Shown here: piece after piece, positions 25,323-34,153 of the stretch
Layout of the letters: each line of letters starts with the position of its first letter
Position numbering within the stretch: the first letter of the stretch is position 1
DNA from: Rhizobium sp. ACO-34A
GTDB taxonomy: Bacteria; Pseudomonadota; Alphaproteobacteria; Rhizobiales; Rhizobiaceae
DNA length: 64,000 bases
Direction: 5' to 3'
Assembly (NCBI GenBank): GCA_002600635.1
Contig: CP021371.1
Location: forward strand, 251,001 to 315,000
Translations under genes and position numbers: made by a program
Notes under the pieces: model-generated
What the model saw: the letters and a program-made list of their open reading frames with translations, nothing else
The model's database searches: none
What the model was told of the DNA's origin: nothing

Positions 25323-26672
25323 TCAGTGCTGGGTGCCGATCAGCCTGGAGCGCAGGGCGTTCGAGATCGAGTCGAAGACGAAGACCACGAGCAGGATCAG
25401 CAGCACCATATAGGCGACCTTGTCCCAGTCCGCATTCGTGCCCATTGCTTCGAGGAGCTTGAGACCGATACCGCCCGCGCCGACAGCGCCGATGACGGTG
25501 GCGGAGCGGGTGTTCGATTCCCAGAAATAGAGCGATTGGGAGATGAACACCGGCAGGACCTGCGGCACCACACCGAAGCGGTTGACGATCACAGGGCTCG
25601 CGCCGACCGATTTCACACCCTCGCGCTGCTTGTCATCGACATTTTCGACCGCTTCGGCATAGACCTTGCCGAGCGCGCCGGCGTCGGTGAAGAAGATCGC
25701 CGCAATGCCGGGGATTGGTCCGGGACCGAAGGAGCGGGTGAAGAACAGCGCCCAGATCAGCATGTCGACGGAGCGGAGGAAGTCGAAGAGCCGCTTCATG
25801 CCCCAGTTGGCGGCGCGGTTGCGGGTGATATTGCGCGCGGCGATGAAGGCGAGGGGGAACGCGAACAGCGTGCCGAGCAACGTGCCGACAAAAGCCATCA
25901 CCAGTGTCTGCAGAAGCTTCGACAGAATATCGCTGTGCTGCCAGACGCTGTTGCCGAGGAAATCGTCGACCATATGCCGGATGTTGGTGCGGTTGGGATC
26001 GAGGCGTTCGCCGAAGGTGGCGAGTGCCGCGAGCTCGCCCCAGCTCTTGCCCCAGAAGTCCGACTTGGGGTCGAACATGAAGTTCGCCCAGCCGAGGAAG
26101 CGACGCTGGACATAGACCTGGCCCGAACGGATCTCGGCCTGCCCTTCGAAGCCGTAATTGACGACAACCTTGTTGCCATCCTGCACGATGGAAGAGGGAG
26201 CGTCAGCGACTACGGTTGCGGCATCGCCGCTGATCGTCACCGGATAGACGGTGCCGCCGACATAGACATCGACCCTGCCGGTCGTCACGTCGAGGCGGTC
26301 GCCCTCGCTGCCGTAAGTGACCGAATAGCCGCCGTTATCGATCGGCTGCAGCCAGAAGATATCGGCGCCCTGCGCATATTGGCCACGGCTCGACCATTGC
26401 ACCTTGACGGTGCCGTCATCCTGGAAACGCAGGCGCGGCTGGGCGCGCCACGAATACCAGTCCTGGACATAGAGCGAGGCGCGGTCCCACTGGCCGTTCA
26501 TGAAGGCGGGGCCGACATTGAAGGCGAAGAAGCAGATGGCGAGATAGACGGCGACGATGCCGGAGCCGATCACGAGACCGTAGCGCTGCATGAAGGAGCG
26601 ATGGAAGACCTGCGGATATTGGCTGCGCAGGCGCTCGCGCTCGGATGCGTGGATGGTGGGTACCGAGGACAT
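25323..26672 (-). CDS. phnE: Phosphonate ABC transporter permease, long form
   Basis: 449 aa inner-membrane permease of the PhnCDE importer. After a first membrane helix (about residues 35-55) comes about 180 residues without membrane segments, predicted periplasmic, and only then the permease core (LLQTLVMAFVGTLLGTLFAF onward) with the coupling motif EAVENVDDKQREGVKSVGAS. Ordinary PhnE proteins are about 260-300 aa, so the insert is notable. Its ATG overlaps the stop of the first phnE by one base; the two probably form a heterodimer. Confidence 0.9.
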   Translation of the reverse strand: MSSVPTIHASERERLRSQYPQVFHRSFMQRYGLVIGSGIVAVYLAICFFAFNVGPAFMNGQWDRASLYVQDWYSWRAQPRLRFQDDGTVKVQWSSRGQYAQGADIFWLQPIDNGGYSVTYGSEGDRLDVTTGRVDVYVGGTVYPVTISGDAATVVADAPSSIVQDGNKVVVNYGFEGQAEIRSGQVYVQRRFLGWANFMFDPKSDFWGKSWGELAALATFGERLDPNRTNIRHMVDDFLGNSVWQHSDILSKLLQTLVMAFVGTLLGTLFAFPLAFIAARNITRNRAANWGMKRLFDFLRSVDMLIWALFFTRSFGPGPIPGIAAIFFTDAGALGKVYAEAVENVDDKQREGVKSVGASPVIVNRFGVVPQVLPVFISQSLYFWESNTRSATVIGAVGAGGIGLKLLEAMGTNADWDKVAYMVLLILLVVFVFDSISNALRSRLIGTQH

Positions 26673-27673
26673 CAGGCTGCTCCCCTGCCGAATTCGAAGG
26701 ACTGCTGGCCGATCAGCCGGCGGCGAAGCCAGGCGGAAAACTGGTCGATGATGATGATGCTGACGAGCAGCAGGATGATGATCGCATAGGTCTTGGCGGC
26801 GTGATCGCGACCGATCGCCAGGCGGAAGACCTCGCCGATACCGCCGCCACCGACCGCGCCGATGATGGTCGAGGCGCGAACGTTGATCTCGGCGCGCAGC
26901 AGCGTGTAGGAGACGAAATTCGGCAGGACCTGGGGAACGATGGCGAAGCGCACGCGCTCGACCCAGTTTGCGCCGGCGGCCCGCAGGCCCTCGTCCGGCT
27001 TCATGTCGGAATTCTCGACCACTTCGAAGAACAGCTTGCCGAGCGCGCCCACCGTATGGACAGTGATCGCGATGATTGCCGCAATCGGCCCGATCGAGAG
27101 AATCGCGGTCAGAAGGCCGGCGATAACGATCTCCGGAAAGGCGCGCATCACTTCCATGATGCGGCGGACCACGAAGCGGGTCGCGCCTGCGCCGACGAGA
27201 TTGGTGGAAGCGAAGAAGCAGAGAAGGAAGGCAAGCGTCGCGCCGATGATCGTCGAGACCAGCGCGATGTTGATCGTGATGACCAGCTGGTAGATGAAGT
27301 TCGGAATGTAGAGCGTGTCGGTGATGTAGTGGCGGTCGGCGGTGTAATTATATTTCAGCGAGCCGTCGGCATAGGGCGAGGGCAGGTCGAACATCGCGCG
27401 CACGATTTCCATCGGGCTGTCGGGCACGAAGCTACGGATGAAGTCGAAGAAATAAGGCAGACGTTCGAAGAACTTGCCGGCATTCGCGTCATTGGCGAAT
27501 TTCAGCGAGGCGATGAGAACGGCAAGAAAGACGACGATCGAGATCGCGGTATAGACGCGGCGTGTCCTCAGCTGCTGGCGGTAGTGCTGCATCATCAGGG
27601 ATGCGGCGGGGCCGAGCCTGCTTCCATGACCGCCCAACGGGCTGCCACTGTTCTGTTCGCTGATGGTCGCCAT
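26672..27673 (-). CDS. phnE: Phosphonate ABC transporter permease
   Basis: 333 aa, first of the two PhnE permeases. One N-terminal helix (YTAISIVVFLAVLIASL) is followed by a periplasmic stretch and five or so helices. The EAA loop reads EVVENSDMKPDEGLRAAGAN, where the PhnC ATPase docks. Start MATISEQ at 27673 has GGGAG upstream; a longer frame to 27712 is unlikely. 68 bp downstream of phnD, one-base overlap with the second permease. Confidence 0.92.
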   Translation of the reverse strand: MATISEQNSGSPLGGHGSRLGPAASLMMQHYRQQLRTRRVYTAISIVVFLAVLIASLKFANDANAGKFFERLPYFFDFIRSFVPDSPMEIVRAMFDLPSPYADGSLKYNYTADRHYITDTLYIPNFIYQLVITINIALVSTIIGATLAFLLCFFASTNLVGAGATRFVVRRIMEVMRAFPEIVIAGLLTAILSIGPIAAIIAITVHTVGALGKLFFEVVENSDMKPDEGLRAAGANWVERVRFAIVPQVLPNFVSYTLLRAEINVRASTIIGAVGGGGIGEVFRLAIGRDHAAKTYAIIILLLVSIIIIDQFSAWLRRRLIGQQSFEFGRGAA

Positions 27674-27741
27674 GATCCGCGCTCCCGGTTGCCGAACGGC
27701 GGCGTCTTTCAACGCCGCCGCCGGATGATGTTCTAGGAAAA

Positions 27742-28647
27742 TCAGCCGCCGATAACGGACTTACGAGCGTCGATGATCGTCTGGTAGAAGGACGGATCGA
27801 CCTTGATGTACTCCTTGTTGTCGCCCTGGGTGTAGGCCTTGAAGCAATCGTGATCCTTCTTCGGCAGTTCCAGGAAGAAGGCTTCGACCTTCTCGCGCAT
27901 GTCGGCAGGCAGCTTGTTGGAAACCATCAGCGGACCGTTCGGGATCAGCGGCGACTTCCAGACTTCGACGATATCGTCCATGTCGAGGATGCCCTTGTTG
28001 ACCATCTGGTGCAGGTTGCCGCCGGTGTAGCCTTCTTCCCACTTGCCAACGCCCGAACCGAAGGTCGTGCCGGCATCGAACTTCTTGTCGAGAACGGCGA
28101 GAACGAGGTTCTCATGGCCGCCGCCGAAGCCGGTTTCAGAGAAGTAGTCCTTGACCGAGGCGCCGATTTCCTTCGGCAGGGCGACGTTCGGGACGAGGTA
28201 GCCGGAGGTCGAGTCCGGGTCGGCGAAGCCGAGCTTCTTGCCCTTCAGGTCGGCGAGCGTCTTGATGCCGCTGTCCTTGCGGGCAACCATGATCGAGTAG
28301 TAACCGCTGGAGCCGTCCGACTGGGTGTAGGTCAGGATCGGATCGACGGCGTTCGGGTCCTTGATGGCGATTGCCGCGTAGGAGGAAGCGCCCATCGAAG
28401 CGATGTCGATGGTGCCGCCGAGCAGGCCCTGGATGACGCCGTTATAGTCCGGCGACGGGAAGATCTGGACTTCCGGAACGCCGGTCGCAGCCTTCAGGCC
28501 ATCGGCGACACACTGGGTGTTGCGGATCTGGTCGGCTTCGTTTTCCGAGCCGTCGAGGCCGATGCGCAGAACCTTGACGTCCTGAGCCATTGCGGAGCTT
28601 GCGATGACGCCGAGTGCGACGGCAGCAAGAAGAGCTTTCTTGAGCAT
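27742..28647 (-). CDS. phnD: Phosphonate ABC transporter, periplasmic binding protein
   Basis: 301 aa. A Sec signal peptide (MLKKALLAAVALGVIASSAMAQ) is followed by the PhnD/phosphate-phosphonate binding fold (VLRIGLDGSENEADQIRNTQ, SMGASSYAAIAI, GKKLGFADPDSTSGYLVPN). The last motif lines the phosphonate pocket. The ATG at 28647 has GGAGATCACC directly upstream, which decides the start. It captures phosphonates for PhnE1E2C. Confidence 0.94.
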   Translation of the reverse strand: MLKKALLAAVALGVIASSAMAQDVKVLRIGLDGSENEADQIRNTQCVADGLKAATGVPEVQIFPSPDYNGVIQGLLGGTIDIASMGASSYAAIAIKDPNAVDPILTYTQSDGSSGYYSIMVARKDSGIKTLADLKGKKLGFADPDSTSGYLVPNVALPKEIGASVKDYFSETGFGGGHENLVLAVLDKKFDAGTTFGSGVGKWEEGYTGGNLHQMVNKGILDMDDIVEVWKSPLIPNGPLMVSNKLPADMREKVEAFFLELPKKDHDCFKAYTQGDNKEYIKVDPSFYQTIIDARKSVIGG

Positions 28648-28729
28648 GGTGATCTCCTGTTTCCGGACCATCCGGAGTTTCGTCATGAAAAGTGCCCTTT
28701 ACGCGGGCAGACGATCGAAGGTGCGGGTC

Positions 28730-29584
28730 TCAGGCCCTGGCGCTTGCCAGCGTGCCGATACCGCCCGATTGCTTTTCCCCGCTCGCCTCTGCGCCGGGGA
28801 TGTTGATGCTGGTCGAGGTCATCGTCTCGTCGATGCCGGCGCCGTCCTTGTCGGAGCCGTAGATTTCCTGCACCGCATCGGCATTGAGCTCGGAAGGCGG
28901 GCCGTCGAAGACGACGCGGCCGCTCGCCATGCCGATGATCCGCTCGCAATAGCTGCGCGCGGTATCCAGCGTGTGCAGGTTGGTGATCACGGTGATGCCC
29001 TCGCGTTCGTTGATGTCGCGCAGCGCGTCCATCACGATCTTGGCGTTCAGCGGGTCGAGCGAGGCGATCGGCTCGTCGGCAAGCAGCATCTTCGGCGCCT
29101 GCATCAGGGCGCGGGCAATGGCGACGCGCTGCTGCTGGCCGCCGGAAAGCGTACCGGCGCGCTGCATGGCCGTCTGCTCGATGCCGAGGCGCTCCAGCGC
29201 CGAGATGGCGGCGAGCCGCTCGTCGTCGGAAAAGATGCTGAGAAGGCTCATCATCGTCGAGCGATAATTGAGCCGGCCGAGCATGACATTGGTCAGAACG
29301 TCGAGGCGCGGCACGAGGTTGAACTGCTGAAAGATCATCGCGCAGTCGCGCTGCCAGTTGCGCAGGCCCTTGCCGCGCAATGACGAAACTTCCGCGCCAC
29401 CGAAATGAATGGAACCGGTGGAAGGATCGACCAGGCGGTTGATCATGCGCAGCAGCGTCGACTTGCCGGCACCCGAACGTCCGATGACGCCCACCATCTG
29501 GCCTGCCGGAATTTCCAGGCTGACATTGTCGACGGCAATATGCTGTCCGAATTGCCGGGTGACGTTTTTCAGCTGAAATCGCAT
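28730..29584 (-). CDS. phnC: Phosphonate ABC transporter ATP-binding protein
   Basis: 284 aa ATPase energising phosphonate import. Walker [12 protein letters not shown] is at about residues 36-46, the signature [15 protein letters not shown] at about 150, and the Walker [13 protein letters not shown] after it. The C-terminal 40 residues are an extension beyond the family core. Start MRFQLKNV at 29584; an upstream in-frame start near 29650 is less likely. A Pho-box-like site lies 55 bp upstream, so phnCDE may have its own phosphate-starvation promoter. Confidence 0.94.
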   Translation of the reverse strand: MRFQLKNVTRQFGQHIAVDNVSLEIPAGQMVGVIGRSGAGKSTLLRMINRLVDPSTGSIHFGGAEVSSLRGKGLRNWQRDCAMIFQQFNLVPRLDVLTNVMLGRLNYRSTMMSLLSIFSDDERLAAISALERLGIEQTAMQRAGTLSGGQQQRVAIARALMQAPKMLLADEPIASLDPLNAKIVMDALRDINEREGITVITNLHTLDTARSYCERIIGMASGRVVFDGPPSELNADAVQEIYGSDKDGAGIDETMTSTSINIPGAEASGEKQSGGIGTLASARA

Positions 29585-29638
29585 GTCTTTTCTTTCGACG
29601 TCATGTCCACGTTGTGGGCAATGCTCTAGCGACCGTTG

Positions 29639-29656
29639 ATGAAGCGCCAATGTCAG
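29639..29656 (-). promoter_or_regulatory. Candidate Pho box upstream of phnC
   Basis: On the minus strand CTGACAT-TGGC-GCTTCAT matches the PhoB repeat pattern CTGTCAT-N4-CTGTCAT at 6/7 and 4/7 positions. It lies 55-72 bp before the phnC start. Confidence 0.4.
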
Positions 29657-29706
29657 TTATGTGTAAGAAATATTATAGCAGCTAAGTATTTGGTTTTTAT
29701 TGATTT

Positions 29707-30324
29707 TTAAGCGTATTTCGCGACGAAATCCTCGACGGCAAGGTCGCGAAAATCGGAAAGTGCTGCAAACAGCCGGTCATGCGGCCAGTCCCACCAGGCG
29801 AGCTTTTCCATGCCTTCGGCGGTCTTGGCGTCGAAACGCTCGCGGATGAGTTTGGCGGGCACCCCGCCGACGATGGTGTAGGGCGCGACATCTTTCGAGA
29901 CGACGGCCCCGGCGCCGATCACCGCGCCGTTGCCGACCGTCACGCCGGTGAGGATGGTGGCCCCGTGTCCGATCCAGGTGTCATGCCCGATAGTCACGAC
30001 CTTGCTGCGTCGGGCAGCAAAATACTCGACCTCTTCCGGTTCCTGGCCGGCCCAATAGTCGCCCGGCCTGTAGGTGAAGTGATGCAGTGTCGCGCGTTCG
30101 ACGGGATGGTTGGTGGCATTGACGCGCACGAAAGCCGCGATGTTGGAGAACTTGCCGATCCTGGTGTTCCAGAGATGGCCGTGTTCCATGATGTAGGAAT
30201 AGTCGCCGATCTCGCATTCCCGGATGCGGCAGAATTCAGTCACCTTGGTGTAGCGGCCAAGCGTGGTCGTCTCCACCAGTGCCGTCTCGTGGATCATTGG
30301 CGTTTCGGACAGGAGACGGGTCAT
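29707..30324 (-). CDS. Left-handed beta-helix acetyltransferase of the phn operon
   Basis: 205 aa hexapeptide-repeat transferase. Imperfect [LIV]GxxxX repeats run through residues 20-50 and again 110-150 (IGHDTWIGHGATILTGVTVGN), ending in the acyl-CoA site AVVSKDVAPYTIVGGVPAK. Such genes are common in rhizobial C-P lyase loci and are annotated as phosphonate-metabolism acetyltransferases. A role like PhnO, N-acetylating aminoalkyl phosphonates, is plausible but unproven. The start overlaps the phnL stop in ATGA. Confidence 0.83.
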   Translation of the reverse strand: MTRLLSETPMIHETALVETTTLGRYTKVTEFCRIRECEIGDYSYIMEHGHLWNTRIGKFSNIAAFVRVNATNHPVERATLHHFTYRPGDYWAGQEPEEVEYFAARRSKVVTIGHDTWIGHGATILTGVTVGNGAVIGAGAVVSKDVAPYTIVGGVPAKLIRERFDAKTAEGMEKLAWWDWPHDRLFAALSDFRDLAVEDFVAKYA

Positions 30325-31028
30325 GCCGCGGCCTTCCGCGGCGAAAACTGCGAGACGTCGAGGATACGGTCGGCGACGAGCTCGCGCACTTCCTCATCAT
30401 GGAAAATGCCGAGAAGGGCAATGCCCGCCTTCTTCTTGGCGCGGATCATCTCGACGACGACGGCGCGGTTGGTGGCGTCGAGCGAGGCCGTCGGCTCGTC
30501 CAGCAGCAGCACGCGATGATCGGTGATGAAGCCGCGAGCGATGTTCACGCGCTGCTGTTCTCCGCCGGAAAAAGTCGCCGGCGGCAATTGCCAGTGTTCT
30601 TTCGGGAGGTTCAGCCTCGACAGCAGGTCCGACGCCTTGTCGCGCGCTTCCTCTGTCGCGACGCCGCGGGCGACCAGCGGTTCGGCGACGACGTCGAGGG
30701 TGGAAACGCGCGGAACGGTCCTGAGGAACTGGCTGACATAGCCAAGCGTGGAACGGCGCACATCGAGCACCGCGCGCGGATCGGCGGTCGCGATGTCGAT
30801 GATGCGGCCGAGATGATCGATGAGGATCTGCCCGGTATCGACGGCGTAATTGCCGTAGAGCATCTTCAGGATCGAACTCTTGCCGATGCCCGACGGACCG
30901 CCGAGCACGACGCACTCGCCGCCGGCAACCGAAAACGAAACATTGGAAACGACCGGCAGCTTGAGGCCGCCGCGCAGATGCATGGTGAAGCTCTTCGAGA
31001 CTTCGGAAACGACGAGAGGCGTGGCCAT
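30321..31028 (-). CDS. phnL: C-P lyase system ATPase PhnL
   Basis: 235 aa ABC-type ATPase without membrane partner, part of the C-P lyase machinery that attaches phosphonate to the C1 of ATP ribose. Walker A reads GGPSGIGKSS, with PhnL-typical Ile in place of Ala, the signature is FSGGEQQRVNIARG, and Walker B is LLLDEPTASLDA. 14 bp downstream of phnK, coupled to the acetyltransferase gene. Its precise role, ATPase versus assembly factor, is not settled. Confidence 0.93.
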   Translation of the reverse strand: MATPLVVSEVSKSFTMHLRGGLKLPVVSNVSFSVAGGECVVLGGPSGIGKSSILKMLYGNYAVDTGQILIDHLGRIIDIATADPRAVLDVRRSTLGYVSQFLRTVPRVSTLDVVAEPLVARGVATEEARDKASDLLSRLNLPKEHWQLPPATFSGGEQQRVNIARGFITDHRVLLLDEPTASLDATNRAVVVEMIRAKKKAGIALLGIFHDEEVRELVADRILDVSQFSPRKAAA

Positions 31029-31042
31029 GGGTTTTCCTGTTC

Positions 31043-31819
31043 TCAGACCTGCAGGATCGAGGAGACGAGCAGTTGGGTATAGGGTTCGCGCGGATCGTCC
31101 AGCACCCGGTCGGTCAGGCCGTGTTCGATGACATGGCCGTCCTTCATCACCATCATGCGATGGGAAAGGAGGCGGGCGACGGCAAGGTCATGGGTGACGA
31201 CGATGGCCGCGAGACCGAGATCGTTGACGAGACCGCGCACAAGGTCGAGCAGGCGCGCCTGCACGGAAACGTCGAGGCCGCCGGTCGGCTCGTCCATGAA
31301 CACCAGTCGCGGGCCGGTGACGAGATTGCGGGCGATCTGCAGGCGTTGGCGCATGCCGCCGGAAAAGGCGCGTGGCTGGTCGTCGATGCGGTCGGTGGAG
31401 ATTTCGACGCGCTCCAGCCATTCCGATGCCGTCTGACGAATGTGGCCGTAATGCCGGTCGCCGACCGCCATCAGCCGCTCGCCGACATTCGCGCCGGCCG
31501 AAACCGTCATGCGCAGGCCGTCGGCCGGGTTCTGGTGAACGAAGCCCCAGTCGGTGCGCATCAGGAAGCGGCGCTCCGCCTCGTTCATGTGGTAGAGGTC
31601 GCGGTACTGGCCGTCGCGCATGTGGTATTCGACGCTGCCGGTGGTCGGCATCAGCCGGGTCGAGATGCAGTTGAGCAGGGTGGTCTTGCCCGAACCGGAC
31701 TCGCCGACGATGGCGAGAACCTCGCCCGGCCAGAGCTCGAAGGCGACGTTGCTGCAGCCGATGCGGCTGCCATAGAATTTCGACAGGTCGCGAACCTTGA
31801 GAAGCGGTTGGTCGGTCAT
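31043..31819 (-). CDS. phnK: C-P lyase system ATPase PhnK
   Basis: 258 aa ABC-type ATPase that binds the PhnGHIJ core. Walker [13 protein letters not shown] is near residue 37, the signature is FSGGMRQRLQIARN, and Walker B is LVFMDEPTGGLDVSVQ. It resembles dipeptide-transporter ATPases, as PhnK proteins do. It is separated from phnJ by a 178-bp hairpin repeat, the widest gap within the phnG-L run. Confidence 0.93.
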   Translation of the reverse strand: MTDQPLLKVRDLSKFYGSRIGCSNVAFELWPGEVLAIVGESGSGKTTLLNCISTRLMPTTGSVEYHMRDGQYRDLYHMNEAERRFLMRTDWGFVHQNPADGLRMTVSAGANVGERLMAVGDRHYGHIRQTASEWLERVEISTDRIDDQPRAFSGGMRQRLQIARNLVTGPRLVFMDEPTGGLDVSVQARLLDLVRGLVNDLGLAAIVVTHDLAVARLLSHRMMVMKDGHVIEHGLTDRVLDDPREPYTQLLVSSILQV

Positions 31820-31847
31820 TGCGAAACGTTCCTTACATTGTGACGGA

Positions 31848-31985
31848 AGACCCCCTCTGGGCTACCGCCCATCTCCCCCACAAGGGGGGAGAACACCAGT
31901 GGCAATGCCTCAATCCCATTCCGACGCGGCTGCGGCAGGTTGAGCCCCTCCCCCTTGTGGGGAGGGGTTGGGGAGGGGTCTTTGT
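31848..31985. repeat. C/G-rich double-palindrome repeat inside the phn operon
   Basis: Two strong hairpins: TCTCCCCC (31872-31879) with GGGGGAGA (31885-31892), and CCCCTCCCC (31945-31953) with GGGGAGGGG (31959-31967). The latter is followed by a further GGGGAGGGG. This matches the CCCTCCCCCTTGTGGGGAGGG elements scattered in Rhizobiales genomes. No coding potential. Confidence 0.8.
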
Positions 31986-31997
31986 CGGGAATGAAGT

Positions 31998-32900
31998 TCA
32001 TTCCGCAGCCTCCCTGTCCGTCGCCAGCAGGTGGCCGGCATGGCCGTGGCCCCGGCGTTCCTCGCAATGGTCGGTGTCGGAACAGACGAACATGCGTCCG
32101 CCCTTGTCATCGAGAATGACCTCGTCGAGATAGACGTTCTCGGCGCCGCAGAGCGCGCAGGGCTTGTCGAAACGCTGGATCTCGAAGGGATGGTCCTCGA
32201 AATCGAGGCTGACGACTTCGGTGAAGGGCGGAATGGCGTAGATGCGTTTCTCACGGCCGGCGCCGAAGAGCTGGAGCGCCTCCGACATGTGCATCTTCGG
32301 ATTGTCGAACTTCGGCGTCGGCGAGGGGTCCATCACGTAGCGGCCCGCGACCTTGACCGGATAGGCATAGGTGGTGGCGATGCGGCCGTTGCGGGCGATA
32401 TCCTCGTAGAGCTTCACATGCATGAGGCCGTATTCCTCAAGCGCATGCATCTTTCGGGTTTCCGTCTCGCGCGGTTCGAGGAAGCGCAGCGGTTCCGGGA
32501 TCGGCACCTGATAGACGAGCACATGGTTCTCGTTCAGCGTTTCTTCCGGAATGCGGTGGCGGGTCTGGATGATCGTCGCCTCGCGGGTATGGGTGGTGAC
32601 CGCGACATTGGCGACCTTCTGGAAGAAGGCACGGATGGAGACGGCATTGGTGGTATCGTCGGCACCCTGGTCGATCACCTTCAGCACATCCTCGGGACCG
32701 AGGATCGAGGCCGTGACCTGCACGCCGCCCGTTCCCCAGCCATAGGGCATGGGCATCTCGCGGGAGGCGAAAGGCACCTGATAGCCGGGTATTGCGATGG
32801 CCTTCAGGATCGCGCGGCGGATCATCCGCTTGGTCTGTTCGTCGAGATAAGCGAAATTATAGCTCGCCAGGTCGCCATACTGCGAAACTTCTTGCGTCAT
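31998..32900 (-). CDS. phnJ: Alpha-D-ribose 1-methylphosphonate 5-phosphate C-P lyase
   Basis: 300 aa radical-SAM enzyme that breaks the carbon-phosphorus bond, releasing alkane and ribose 1,2-cyclic phosphate 5-phosphate. The unusual iron-sulfur motif is complete: CALC near residue 245, then a cysteine about 21 residues on in MFVCSDTDHCEER. The N-terminal half includes MPMPYGWGTGGVQVTAS. The C-terminus ends in a His-rich tail (GHGHAGH). Part of the PhnGHIJ complex. An opposite-strand microprotein lies in its 139-bp upstream gap. Confidence 0.96.
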   Translation of the reverse strand: MTQEVSQYGDLASYNFAYLDEQTKRMIRRAILKAIAIPGYQVPFASREMPMPYGWGTGGVQVTASILGPEDVLKVIDQGADDTTNAVSIRAFFQKVANVAVTTHTREATIIQTRHRIPEETLNENHVLVYQVPIPEPLRFLEPRETETRKMHALEEYGLMHVKLYEDIARNGRIATTYAYPVKVAGRYVMDPSPTPKFDNPKMHMSEALQLFGAGREKRIYAIPPFTEVVSLDFEDHPFEIQRFDKPCALCGAENVYLDEVILDDKGGRMFVCSDTDHCEERRGHGHAGHLLATDREAAE

Positions 32901-32935
32901 CGGGCGTTGTCCTTGCTCTGAAGGAGGTGCTGGAT

Positions 32936-33028
32936 ATGGAAGTCAGCCTGATACTCACAATCATCATTGCGACAATGATCGCCACGACCGTCATCAGTGC
33001 GTACTGGTTCCAGGAAGAAAGGGATTAG
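32936..33028 (+). CDS. Possible 30-residue membrane microprotein, antisense in the phn operon
   Basis: ATG at 32936 is preceded by AAGGAGGTG (32921-32929), about as good a ribosome-binding site as this genome has, with six-base spacing. The product has one hydrophobic helix (MEVSLILTIIIATMIATTVI) and the tail SAYWFQEERD, ending at a TAG. It lies opposite the phnI-phnJ gap, on the strand against the operon. No family is recognised. Chance is possible in so short a frame, but a strong ribosome-binding site plus a clean membrane helix is unusual. Confidence 0.35.
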   Translation: MEVSLILTIIIATMIATTVISAYWFQEERD

Positions 33029-33039
33029 GTCGATGAAGG

Positions 33040-34149
33040 TCATTCCGCGGCCTCGGCGCGAGTGGCGTTGATATCGCCGCGCGCAGCTTCGAAGTCGCGG
33101 CGCATCCGGCGAACGAGATCGAGTTCGGCCTGGAAGTCGACATAGTGCGGCAGCTTCAGATGTTCCACGAAACCTGTTGCCTGCACGTTGTCGGAATGCG
33201 AGATGACGAATTCCTCGTCCTGCGCCGGTGCGACGATGTCCTCGCCGAGTTCGGTGGCACGAAGCGACCGGTCCACTAGTGACATGGCCATGGCCTTGCG
33301 CTCGCTCTGGCCGAATACGAGACCGTAGCCGCGGGTGAACTGTGGCGGCGCCTTGGCCGAGCCCTTGAACTGGTTCACCATCTGGCATTCGGTCACGCGG
33401 ATTGGGCCGAGCGAAACGGCAAAGCCGAGTTCCGCCACCTCGATCTCCACCTCCACCTCGCCGATGCGGATTTCTCCGGCGAAAGGATGCGTGCGGCCGT
33501 AACCGCGCTGGGTGGAGTAGGCGAGCGCCAGCAGAAAACCCTCGTCGCCGCGCGCCAGTGCCTGAAGGCGCAGGTCCCGGGTCATGGGAAACTCGATCGG
33601 CTCGCGGGTGATATCGCCCGCGACATGATCTTCCGGCATGTCGCCATCGGCTTCGACCAGACCTTCCTGGGCGAGAATGTCGGAGACGCGCATGACCGGT
33701 TCATCGGTTGCCGGGCGAAGCGCGGGTTCCTCCACGTCCGCATCCTCAAGCATCGAGACATCGAGCAGGCGATGGGTGTAGTCGAAGGTCGGTCCGAGCA
33801 GCTGGCCACCCGGCAGATCCTTGTAGGTCGCAGAGATACGCCGCTCCACGCGCATGCGACCGGTATCGATCGGCACGGAATAGCCGAAGCGCGGCAGTGT
33901 CGTGCGATAGGCTCTGAGCAGGAAGATCGCCTCGATCATGTCGCCCCGCGCCTGCTTGACGGAGAGGGCGGCAAGCGCCCGGTCATGCAGCGAAGCTTCG
34001 GCCATGACGCGGTCGACGGCGAGCCCGAGCTGTTCGACAATCTGCTCTATGGTGAGCGAAGGCAGCGAACGGTCGCCCCGGCGTCGGTCGGCAAGCAGGC
34101 GATGGGCATTGGCGATGGCCGCCTCGCCACCTTTTACGGCAACATACAT
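33040..34149 (-). CDS. phnI: C-P lyase core subunit PhnI
   Basis: 369 aa. With PhnG, PhnH and PhnL it transfers the phosphonate onto the ribose C1 of ATP, displacing adenine; alone it has nucleosidase activity. The N-terminus MYVAVKGGEAAIANAHRLL and the segment QREGYGRTHPFAGEIR-like TQRGYGRTHPFAGEIR near residue 245 are family hallmarks, as is HLKLPHYVDFQAELDLVRR near the end. 4 bp after phnH. Confidence 0.95.
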   Translation of the reverse strand: MYVAVKGGEAAIANAHRLLADRRRGDRSLPSLTIEQIVEQLGLAVDRVMAEASLHDRALAALSVKQARGDMIEAIFLLRAYRTTLPRFGYSVPIDTGRMRVERRISATYKDLPGGQLLGPTFDYTHRLLDVSMLEDADVEEPALRPATDEPVMRVSDILAQEGLVEADGDMPEDHVAGDITREPIEFPMTRDLRLQALARGDEGFLLALAYSTQRGYGRTHPFAGEIRIGEVEVEIEVAELGFAVSLGPIRVTECQMVNQFKGSAKAPPQFTRGYGLVFGQSERKAMAMSLVDRSLRATELGEDIVAPAQDEEFVISHSDNVQATGFVEHLKLPHYVDFQAELDLVRRMRRDFEAARGDINATRAEAAE

Positions 34150-34153
34150 GGTC

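Noticed and set aside
31848..31985. CRISPR-like array in the repeat between phnJ and phnK
   Set aside because: There are only two palindromes of unequal sequence with no regular spacers; it is a dispersed intergenic repeat.
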